The notes under the pieces are model-generated. The model was not told the DNA's origin and did no database searches. It was given only the letters and a program-made list of their open reading frames with translations. Below are positions 6,371 through 11,299 of a stretch of 11,299 nt of DNA, in pieces. Made by a program: the position numbers and the translations under genes. Within the stretch, counting starts at the first letter, position 1; the number at the start of each line of letters is the position of its first letter. Location of the stretch: the NCBI GenBank assembly GCA_900770265.1, contig CAAGJR010000190.1:1-11299 (forward strand), read 5' to 3'. The DNA is from an uncultured Acidaminococcus sp. GTDB taxonomy: Bacteria; Bacillota; Negativicutes; Acidaminococcales; Acidaminococcaceae.

Positions 6371-8115
6371 GATGCAGCCGCCTCCTTGTTGCGTCCCCGA
6401 TGCACGATTTCGATGAACACATCATCCATATTGGCATCGGGCATGCCCAGGTCCTGCCGGATCTGGGTGGGACTCCCCAGCACCAGGCACTTGCCCCGGT
6501 CCTGGATCATGATCCGGTCACAGTATTCCGCTTCTTCCATGAAGTGGGTGGTGATGATGATGGTCACGCCCTTCACGGCCAGGTCCGTAATCTGCCGCCA
6601 GAACAGCCGCCGGGCCAGCGGGTCGATACCGCTGGTGGGTTCGTCCAGGAACAGGATCTCCGGTTCCTGCAGCAGGGCGCAGGCCATGGACAGGCGCTGC
6701 TTGTAGCCCCCGGGCAGGTCCCCGGCGTTGTGTTTTTCCGTACCCAGCAGCTGGAATTCCTCCAGCACATCGGCGATCCGCTGCTTCAGCTTCTGGGGCG
6801 GCAATCCGTAGATGCCCCCGTAGAACTGCAGGTTCTCCAGCACGCTGAGCTTGCTGTACAGGGAGAATTTCTGGGACACGTAGCCGATCTTGGCCCGGGC
6901 CTGGGTCCGGGCGGTGCGCAGGTTCTCCCCGGCCACGCTCAATACGCCGCTGGTGGCAGGCAAAAGGCCGCACAGCATCCGGAACGTGGTGGTCTTGCCG
7001 GCACCGTTGGGCCCCAGCAGGCCGAACACCTCGCCCTTGTGCACCTGGAACGATGTATGGCTCACAGCCGTGAAATCCCCGAACTTCTTCACCAGGTCCT
7101 GCACGATGATGCTCACCGGGTTCTGCAGCGGGTCTTTCGGGGCCTTCGTCAAAGGCGCCAGGGGCAGCTGCTTTTCGTTGGGATCCGCCGCCTGGTGCAG
7201 CAGAATCATGAACCCGTCTTCCACCCGGGGCGGTACCGCTTTGGGCTGCAGGTTCCAGCGCTGCAGGGCCGGCAGCGAGTGCCCGGGATGGCTGGCGATG
7301 AACCGCACCGTCCCGCTCTGGGGCACGGCGTCGATGATCTCTTCCTTATCGTCCAGCAGCGCCCCCTGGAGCACCCGGTAGGGCAGCCCCGCCGGCGGGT
7401 CCACTTCGAAGCATTTGTCCGCCGCGATCTGGCTCAGCCCGTCCGGGGTGCCGTAGAACAGAATCTGCCCCTGGTTCAGCACATACACCTCGTCGCACAT
7501 GGCCGCTTCGTTCATGTACGCCGTGCACACGATGACGCTCAGGTTCTCCTCCTGCACCATCTGGTTGATGATGATCCACAGGTCCTTCCGGGACAGGGGG
7601 TCAACGCCTACGGTGGGTTCGTCCAGAAGCAGCAGATCCGGCGACCGCACCAGGGTGCAGGCCAGGCCCAGCTTCTGCTTCATGCCGCCCGAGAGCTTGC
7701 CGGCCAGCCGGTCTGTAAAGGGGGCCAGCCCGGTCATATCCAGCAGTTTGGCGAACCGGGTCTTCCGTACATCCGCCGGCACCCCGTGCAGGTCAGCGTA
7801 CAGGTCCATATTCTCCTGGATGGTCAGATCTTCGTACAGCCCGAATTTCTGGGGCATGTAGCTGATCCGGCTCTGGATTTCATTGGCATCCTTCACCGAA
7901 TCCAGCCCCAGCACCTGCAGGCTGCCTCCCGTGGGGTCCATAAGCCCGCAGATCAGCCGCATGGTGGTGGTCTTCCCCGCCCCGTCCGGCCCGATCAGCG
8001 CCGTCATCTTGCCCTTCTTGGCCAGGAAGTCGATGCCTTTCAGGGCGTGGGCGGTTCCCTGCTTATCGTTGAACAGCTTGTCCAGCCCTTTGGCCTGGAC
8101 CACCCATTCAGTCAT
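6367..8115 (-). CDS. ybhF: Tandem-domain ABC transporter ATPase, YbhF family
   Basis: A 582-residue cytoplasmic protein with two fused nucleotide-binding domains, about the length of E. coli YbhF (578). Domain 1 (about 1-230) has Walker A GPDGAGKTT (42-50), signature LSGGMKQ (141-147), Walker B LLLLDEP (161-167) and CTAYMNEA where the switch histidine would be expected (A199). Domain 2 (about 335-570) has Walker A GPNGAGKTT (368-376), signature LPGGYKQ (467-473), Walker B ILFLDEP (487-493), SGIDPL (495-500) and TTHFMEEAE with the switch histidine H524. A linker of about 100 residues lies between. Hydrolysis would power the two ABC-2 permeases encoded next. The start overlaps the adaptor gene's stop by 8 nt and is preceded by GGAG at 7 nt. 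RbbA-type proteins are similar but have a fused membrane domain, which is absent here. Confidence 0.92.
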   Translation of the reverse strand: MTEWVVQAKGLDKLFNDKQGTAHALKGIDFLAKKGKMTALIGPDGAGKTTTMRLICGLMDPTGGSLQVLGLDSVKDANEIQSRISYMPQKFGLYEDLTIQENMDLYADLHGVPADVRKTRFAKLLDMTGLAPFTDRLAGKLSGGMKQKLGLACTLVRSPDLLLLDEPTVGVDPLSRKDLWIIINQMVQEENLSVIVCTAYMNEAAMCDEVYVLNQGQILFYGTPDGLSQIAADKCFEVDPPAGLPYRVLQGALLDDKEEIIDAVPQSGTVRFIASHPGHSLPALQRWNLQPKAVPPRVEDGFMILLHQAADPNEKQLPLAPLTKAPKDPLQNPVSIIVQDLVKKFGDFTAVSHTSFQVHKGEVFGLLGPNGAGKTTTFRMLCGLLPATSGVLSVAGENLRTARTQARAKIGYVSQKFSLYSKLSVLENLQFYGGIYGLPPQKLKQRIADVLEEFQLLGTEKHNAGDLPGGYKQRLSMACALLQEPEILFLDEPTSGIDPLARRLFWRQITDLAVKGVTIIITTHFMEEAEYCDRIMIQDRGKCLVLGSPTQIRQDLGMPDANMDDVFIEIVHRGRNKEAAAS

Positions 8116-9148
8116 GGCTCTGCTCCGTGTCGATCTTTACGGTGGCGGGCATGCCCATGCGCAGCACATTGTCCGGATCGGTCACATATACACGGACTTC
8201 ATACAGCAGGGACGTACGCAGTTCCGTGGTCTGGACCGTCTTGGGCGTGAATTCCGCCGTCGAGCTGATGTACCCGATCTGGCCGGTGATGGGGTCTTTC
8301 GGATGGCTGTCCGTGAACACCTGGGCCTTCATCCCTTCGTAGATCCGCCCCAGGTCCTTTTCGCTCACGTACACCCGCACCCATTTCTTGTCGTTCAGGG
8401 ACAGTTTGAACACAGGCTTCTGCGGGGAGGCCATGTCGCCCACTTCCAGCAGCCGGGACCGGATGACCCCGTCGGCCGGTGCCTTCAGTTCCGACTGGCT
8501 CAGCAGGTAATCCACATGTTTCATGTCTTCCTGCAGGGCTTTCAGCTGGGCTTCGCCGCTCTTCACATCTTCATCCCGGGGACCGGCCTGGGCTTTTTCG
8601 TATTCCTGCTGGGCGGCTTCCGCCTGGGCCGCCGTCACGTCCACCTTGGTCTGGGCCGCATCCCGGTCCTGTTTGCTGACGGACCGGCCGTTGGAGCTGC
8701 TGAACGCATTCTCCACCCGGGCCAGATCCTGCCGGGCCTGGTCCGCCTGGGCCGCCGCTTCATCGGCTTTCGCCCGGGCCGCTTCCAGGTCTTCCGCCCG
8801 GGTGCCGTTGTGGAGCTTGTCCACCACGCTCTGCTGGGCGGCGATCTGGGCCTGCAGCTTGCTCTTCTTGATCTTCAGTTCATCGGTGTCCAGCCGGGCC
8901 AGCACCTGGCCCTTCGTCACCTTGTCCCCTTCCTCCACCAGTTCTTCCGCGATCCGGTCGCTCTGGCGGAAGGCCACAGCCACTTCCCGCACATCCACGT
9001 TGCCGTACAGGGTCAGCTGCCGGGCCGCCTTCTGGGCCTGGTATTTCTGGTAGCCGTAGCCTCCCAGGCCGCATACCACCACGATGCCCCCGATCAGGGC
9101 CGCCAGTTTCTTCTTGTCCTCCAGGAGGTTCTTCCAAAAGGTTCCCAT
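8108..9148 (-). CDS. ybhG: HlyD-family periplasmic adaptor subunit (YbhG type)
   Basis: A 346-residue membrane-fusion protein that links the inner-membrane ABC complex to the outer-membrane channel. It has a short cytoplasmic N-terminus and one membrane anchor (about 15-33), followed by the first lipoyl half (about 50-88: NVDVREVAV, then VTKGQVLARLD). A long alanine- and glutamine-rich coiled-coil hairpin follows (about 88-215), then the second lipoyl half LKAPADGVIRSRLLEVGD (221-238) and a beta-barrel and membrane-proximal region ending MGMPATVKID (331-340). The residues RTSLLYEVRVYV (311-322) are typical of the YbhG branch. The gene begins one base after the stop of the outer-membrane factor gene, with a purine-rich AAGGGAAGAG upstream, and overlaps the ATPase start by 8 nt. 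E. coli YbhG is of similar length (about 330). Confidence 0.92.
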   Translation of the reverse strand: MGTFWKNLLEDKKKLAALIGGIVVVCGLGGYGYQKYQAQKAARQLTLYGNVDVREVAVAFRQSDRIAEELVEEGDKVTKGQVLARLDTDELKIKKSKLQAQIAAQQSVVDKLHNGTRAEDLEAARAKADEAAAQADQARQDLARVENAFSSSNGRSVSKQDRDAAQTKVDVTAAQAEAAQQEYEKAQAGPRDEDVKSGEAQLKALQEDMKHVDYLLSQSELKAPADGVIRSRLLEVGDMASPQKPVFKLSLNDKKWVRVYVSEKDLGRIYEGMKAQVFTDSHPKDPITGQIGYISSTAEFTPKTVQTTELRTSLLYEVRVYVTDPDNVLRMGMPATVKIDTEQSHD

Positions 9149-9149
9149 A

Positions 9150-10679
9150 TTATCTCTTCCCTTCTGCGCTTTGATTCAGTTCTGCCTGTTCCTGGTCGCT
9201 GAGCGGCTGCCAGCCCCCGCCCAGGGCTTTGTACAGATGGATCAGGTCCGCCAGTTCCTGGCCCCGGCTGCGGTTCTCCTGCCGCTTCATGTTCAGCAGG
9301 GTCCGCTCGCTGTCCAGCACGGGCTGGTAATCGCTGAGCCCGGCCTGGTACCGGTTTTCGGCCAGGTCGAAGGCCTGCTGGGCGTTTTCCCGGCCCCGGA
9401 TCAGGTTGTCCTTCCGGTCCTTTTCCTGCACGATGCTGGTCATGGCATCCTGCACTTCGCCGGCCGCCTTCAGCACCGTGTTCTCATACTGGGCCTGCAG
9501 CTCTTTGGCCCGGGCATCCTGCAGTTTCACGTTCTGCTTCAGGGCGCCGCCGTGGAACAGGGGGAACGTCACCGTAGGGGCCAGCCCGAAGGCATGGGCC
9601 CCGGCGCCGAACAGGTTGCCGCCGCCCAGTGTCAGCAGCCCCAGGAAGCCGCCCAGGTTGAACCGGGGTTTCAGTTCGGCCCGGGCTTCCTTCGTCCGGG
9701 CGATCTGGGCCTCCAGCTGCTGTTCCGCCGCCATGATGTCCGGCCGCTGCCGCAGCTGGTTGGCCGGGATGGCGTGGTACAGTTCCGCATCCACCTGGGG
9801 CAGGCCCGACGTGGTCAAAAGGTCATTCAGCTGCCCCGGTTCCGTCCCCGTCAAAATGGACAGCCGGGTCAGGGTCTCCTGGATGCCCTGCTGCACCTTG
9901 GGGATCTCCGCCCGGGTGCTTTGTTCCTGGGTCTTCATGGCTTCCAGGGGATAGGCGTTGATGAGCCCGGCCTGGAAGTTGTCCTGCAGCAGCTCCGCCT
10001 TTTCCTGTTCCAGATTGGCGTGGCGCTGCAGCAGGGCCAGGTCGCTCTGCAGGGTCCGCAGGGAGATATAGTTGAGGGCCGTTTCCGCGCTCAGCGTCAC
10101 CCAGGTGCTGTAGAGCGCCGCATGCTGGGCCGCCAGGTTGTGGGCCGCGCTTTGCTTCTTCGCCTTCAGCCGGCCGAAGAAGTCCGGTTCCCAGGAGGCG
10201 TCGATGCCCAGCCCGGCCACGGACGAATTCCGGTCGGGCAGGTTCAGCACCCCGGGCACCCGGGCCATGTCGCCCACCTTGTCGTTGATGCCCTGGGGCG
10301 CTTCATACCGGGCGTACCCGCCGCCGATGTTCAGCCAGGGCAGGGCTTCGCCCTTGCTGATGCCCAATTGGGCCCGGGCCTCCTCCACCCGTGCCTGGGC
10401 CGCCTTCAGGTCCCGGTTGTTCTTTAAGGAAATGTCGATCAGGGTATCCAGCTGGGGATCCTGGAACGTCTTCCACCAGGCCGCCAGGGTCTCTTCATCC
10501 ATGGCTGCTTCCGGCGTGGGCCGGTCGTAGGCCGCCGGATGCTTTTGGGCCACATCCGTCCAGGCCGGCTGCTTCACCGCCTGGGGCTGAGGATCCTTTT
10601 TAGCCGCCAGGGCCGGTTCCATGAGCCCGGGCAGCAGTGTCAGCGAAATCCCCCAGAAAACAGGTTTCCACCATTTCAT
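9150..10679 (-). CDS. Outer-membrane efflux factor, TolC/NodT-like (OEP family)
   Basis: A 509-residue outer-membrane channel protein and the first gene of the export operon. A signal peptide is visible: MKWWK, a hydrophobic stretch to about residue 20, then PALA with likely cleavage near residues 25-26. The mature part has a linker with AAWWKTF, then two OEP repeats. The first opens with NNRDLKAAQARVEEARAQLG and the second has the corresponding segments around RPDIMAAEQQLEAQIARTKEA and NRYQAGLSDYQPVLDSERTL. This is the layout of the RND/ABC outer-membrane factor family. Unlike many NodT-type members there is no lipobox cysteine after the signal, so it should not be a lipoprotein. The chosen start (ATG at 10677-10679) sits 8 nt after GGAG; another ATG at 10683-10685 is only 2 nt from it and is less likely. 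The gene lies under the promoter at 10740-10768. Confidence 0.9.
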   Translation of the reverse strand: MKWWKPVFWGISLTLLPGLMEPALAAKKDPQPQAVKQPAWTDVAQKHPAAYDRPTPEAAMDEETLAAWWKTFQDPQLDTLIDISLKNNRDLKAAQARVEEARAQLGISKGEALPWLNIGGGYARYEAPQGINDKVGDMARVPGVLNLPDRNSSVAGLGIDASWEPDFFGRLKAKKQSAAHNLAAQHAALYSTWVTLSAETALNYISLRTLQSDLALLQRHANLEQEKAELLQDNFQAGLINAYPLEAMKTQEQSTRAEIPKVQQGIQETLTRLSILTGTEPGQLNDLLTTSGLPQVDAELYHAIPANQLRQRPDIMAAEQQLEAQIARTKEARAELKPRFNLGGFLGLLTLGGGNLFGAGAHAFGLAPTVTFPLFHGGALKQNVKLQDARAKELQAQYENTVLKAAGEVQDAMTSIVQEKDRKDNLIRGRENAQQAFDLAENRYQAGLSDYQPVLDSERTLLNMKRQENRSRGQELADLIHLYKALGGGWQPLSDQEQAELNQSAEGKR

Positions 10680-10687
10680 GATCATCG

Positions 10688-10691
10688 CTCC
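10688..10691 (-). promoter_or_regulatory. Ribosome binding site deciding the TolC-like start
   Basis: GGAG on the minus strand. It is 8 nt from the ATG at 10679 but only 2 nt from the ATG at 10685, so the inner ATG is preferred. Confidence 0.6.
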
Positions 10692-10710
10692 AATCTGTGC
10701 AACTGTTGCG

Positions 10711-10722
10711 TAATTATTCGTT
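10711..10722. promoter_or_regulatory. Candidate shared operator near the efflux promoter
   Basis: TAATTATTCGTT on the plus strand. It differs at one position from TAATTAATCGTT at 4053-4064, which lies in the equivalent place downstream of the -10 of the second permease pair. That a repressor binds here is inferred; the low sequence complexity is a caution. Confidence 0.4.
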
Positions 10723-10739
10723 CAATTAATTATATTTTT

Positions 10740-10768
10740 ATTATAGCCCAAATCAGGGGAACTGACAA
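10740..10768 (-). promoter_or_regulatory. Sigma-70-type promoter of the efflux operon
   Basis: On the minus strand, -35 TTGTCA (10763-10768; five of six consensus bases), a 17-nt spacer and a perfect -10 TATAAT (10740-10745). Transcription should start near 10733, giving a leader of about 55 nt. A small palindrome TGACA-AGAC-TGTCA (10763-10776) overlaps the -35, and three GTCATA repeats (10773-10778, 10785-10790, 10792-10797) lie immediately upstream, all possible regulator sites. Confidence 0.75.
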
Positions 10769-10807
10769 GACTGTCATAATGCGGGTCATACGTCATACGC
10801 CGATGAA

Positions 10808-10831
10808 AAAATTTGCCATGGGGCAAATTTT
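10808..10831. repeat. AT-rich hairpin
   Basis: Perfect 10-bp arms AAAATTTGCC (10808-10817) and GGCAAATTTT (10822-10831) around a 4-nt loop, with further A's on the left. It could be an operator or a weak two-way terminator between the divergent promoters. It is not GC-rich enough to call it a terminator with confidence. Confidence 0.5.
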
Positions 10832-10839
10832 AAATATAG

Positions 10840-10962
10840 CCCGCTGGGCGACCTGGGTTCGGATGCCCCTCATGGGTCATCCCTACGCAGATGACGTACC
10901 GTACGTTGTTTTTCCGTAGGGTCTACCCGTAAGGGGAGACCGTTCCCAGGTCGCCCAGCGGG
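10840..10962. repeat. Nested inverted-repeat element with perfect 18-bp outer arms
   Basis: The outer arms CCCGCTGGGCGACCTGGG (10840-10857) and CCCAGGTCGCCCAGCGGG (10945-10962) are perfect complements. Inside are CCCTACG (10881-10887) pairing with CGTAGGG (10915-10921), and next to it GTCTACCC-GTAA-GGGGAGAC (10921-10940), a hairpin with one mismatch and a GNRA-type loop. The CCCTACG/CGTAGGG pair matches the 368-412 pair in copy A. This 123-nt unit has the look of a non-coding miniature element; no transposase or clear target duplication is visible. Confidence 0.75.
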
Positions 10963-10976
10963 TCCCTTCTTTCGGT

Positions 10977-11031
10977 GCCAGCGGAAGCTGGCTTCCTGCA
11001 GCCACTGACCATTGACTACTGACCACTGACC
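10977..11031 (+). repeat. GNRA hairpin plus TGAC heptads, copy B
   Basis: GCCAGC-GGAA-GCTGGC (10977-10992), then TTCCTGCAGC, then four heptads ACTGACC, ATTGACT, ACTGACC, ACTGACC (11004-11031). Copy A at 461-507 has the same stem with loop GCAA, TTCCTCCGGC and three TAGTGAC heptads. Both loops fit GNRA on the plus strand. Confidence 0.75.
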
Positions 11032-11048
11032 TCTCTAAAAATTCCCCC

Positions 11049-11077
11049 TTGCATCCCCTGCCGAAATTTGCTATACT
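11049..11077 (+). promoter_or_regulatory. Promoter of the DUF3793 gene
   Basis: -10 TATACT (11072-11077) with a 17-nt spacer from a weak -35, TTGCAT (11049-11054). The predicted start, near 11084, falls at the edge of the first palindromic operator, which fits a repressed promoter. The leader to the ATG would be about 100 nt. Confidence 0.55.
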
Positions 11078-11084
11078 TCGTTTG

Positions 11085-11104
11085 TAGTTAGTAATCGCTA
11101 ACTA
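11085..11104. promoter_or_regulatory. Palindromic operator 1
   Basis: TAGTTAG-TAATCG-CTAACTA, perfect 7-bp arms. It contains GTTAG-N6-CTAAC (11087-11102), the same arrangement as operator 2. It sits at the predicted transcription start. The half-site resembles boxes of DtxR/IdeR-type metal regulators, which is an inference. Confidence 0.7.
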
Positions 11105-11149
11105 AATTGGCCGCAAGGATTCGTCCTGACGCCATTTTTATTTCGGAAT

Positions 11150-11169
11150 AAGTTAGTATTTACTAACTT
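11150..11169. promoter_or_regulatory. Palindromic operator 2
   Basis: AAGTTAGTA-TT-TACTAACTT, perfect 9-bp arms with the core GTTAG-N6-CTAAC (11152-11167). Its centre is 65 nt from that of operator 1. It ends one base before the AAAGGAGG ribosome binding site, so a bound repressor would be a roadblock; in RNA the same hairpin could also affect translation. Confidence 0.7.
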
Positions 11170-11186
11170 TAAAGGAGGCTTATCCC

Positions 11187-11299
11187 ATGACAATCACTCT
11201 CGAGACCGAGCTGGTCCGGCAATGTGCGCCCACCCTGGCAGGGCTGAAAGCGGCCAATCTGTTCCGCTTCCGGTTCCGCAGCGGCGACGACCCCTTTGC
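11187..11299 (+). CDS. DUF3793-family protein (5' part, cut by window edge)
   Basis: The first 37 codons are visible. The protein begins MTITLETELVRQCAPTLAGL and continues with KAANLFRFRF. The segment around VRQCAPTLAGLKAANLF (residues 10-26) is the N-terminal signature I know from DUF3793 proteins of Firmicutes, a family without an assigned reaction that is often found near flavodoxin or ferrous-iron transport genes. The ATG at 11187 has a strong AAAGGAGG (11171-11178) 8 nt upstream. This is the only plus-strand gene in the window. The two GTTAG-N6-CTAAC palindromes in its leader point to tight repression, and together with the family's usual neighbours they suggest control by iron or another metal, which is inference only. 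Confidence 0.75.
   Translation, partial: MTITLETELVRQCAPTLAGLKAANLFRFRFRSGDDPF

Larger units (their letters stand above)
10680..11186. other. Intergenic region between the divergent efflux operon and DUF3793 gene
   Basis: About 507 nt without a protein-coding gene. From left to right it holds the efflux operon leader and promoter (10680-10768), three GTCATA direct repeats (10773-10797), an AT-rich hairpin (10808-10831), a nested inverted-repeat element (10840-10962), a GNRA-loop hairpin with TGAC heptads (10977-11031), and the plus-strand promoter with two palindromic operators of the DUF3793 gene (11049-11169). Small open frames here show no ribosome binding site and no recognisable protein. 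Confidence 0.75.

Noticed and set aside
5399..10427. Series of long plus-strand open frames (for example 5399-6706, 6400-8250, 7883-9202, 9084-10427)
   Set aside because: All are antisense to the export operon and have the same His/Gln/Gly-rich composition. None has a convincing ribosome binding site and family match; the sense genes show intact motifs.
10539..10919. Plus-strand open frame crossing the efflux promoter region
   Set aside because: It begins antisense to the outer-membrane factor gene and runs through the promoter and inverted-repeat element, with no ribosome binding site or recognisable domain.
11105..11149. Possible attenuator hairpin (AGGA-TTCG-TCCT followed by TTTTT) in the DUF3793 leader
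   Set aside because: The pairing beyond 4 bp is interrupted by mismatches, so the stem is too weak to call a terminator or riboswitch from sequence alone.

Overview
The window looks like chromosome of a diderm (outer-membrane) Firmicute, most likely a Negativicute; an Acidaminococcus-like genus is a guess from style and is not proven. The reasons are strong AGGAGG-type ribosome binding sites and a DUF3793-type gene (a Firmicutes family) beside a TolC-type outer-membrane channel and a periplasmic adaptor, which only a diderm can use. Coding regions are GC-rich, promoter regions are AT-rich, and the remaining intergenic DNA is dense with palindromic repeats.

All complete genes lie on the minus strand, so they read from right to left. 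A five-gene efflux operon runs 10679 -> 4137: outer-membrane factor, HlyD/YbhG-type adaptor, tandem-domain ABC ATPase (YbhF type), and two ABC-2 permeases (YbhS and YbhR types). The genes overlap by 4-8 nt or are one base apart. A good sigma-70-type promoter precedes the operon (10740-10768) and an intrinsic terminator follows it (4086-4126). Together the products would form a complete inner membrane-periplasm-outer membrane export machine; the substrate is unknown.

Just downstream, a second transcription unit (4019 -> 1794) has its own extended -10 promoter. It holds only a second YbhS-like/YbhR-like permease pair, clearly paralogous to the first pair (about 58% identity for the YbhS-like pair by hand alignment), with no ATPase or adaptor in the window. 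Both efflux promoters carry a nearly identical 12-mer close to the -10 box, suggesting shared control.

Below this is a M20-family metallopeptidase gene (1625 -> 510), bracketed by an inverted pair of hairpin repeats, and then the 5' part of a small GNAT acetyltransferase gene that leaves the left edge (218 -> 1).

The right end (10680-11186) is a 507-nt intergenic region. It contains the efflux promoter, a complex nested inverted-repeat element, a GNRA-loop hairpin followed by TGAC heptads (a second copy lies at 461-508), and a plus-strand promoter with two matching GTTAG-N6-CTAAC palindromes. These control the start of a DUF3793 gene (11187 onward) that runs off the right edge. I see no CRISPR array, tRNA, rRNA, transposase or phage gene.
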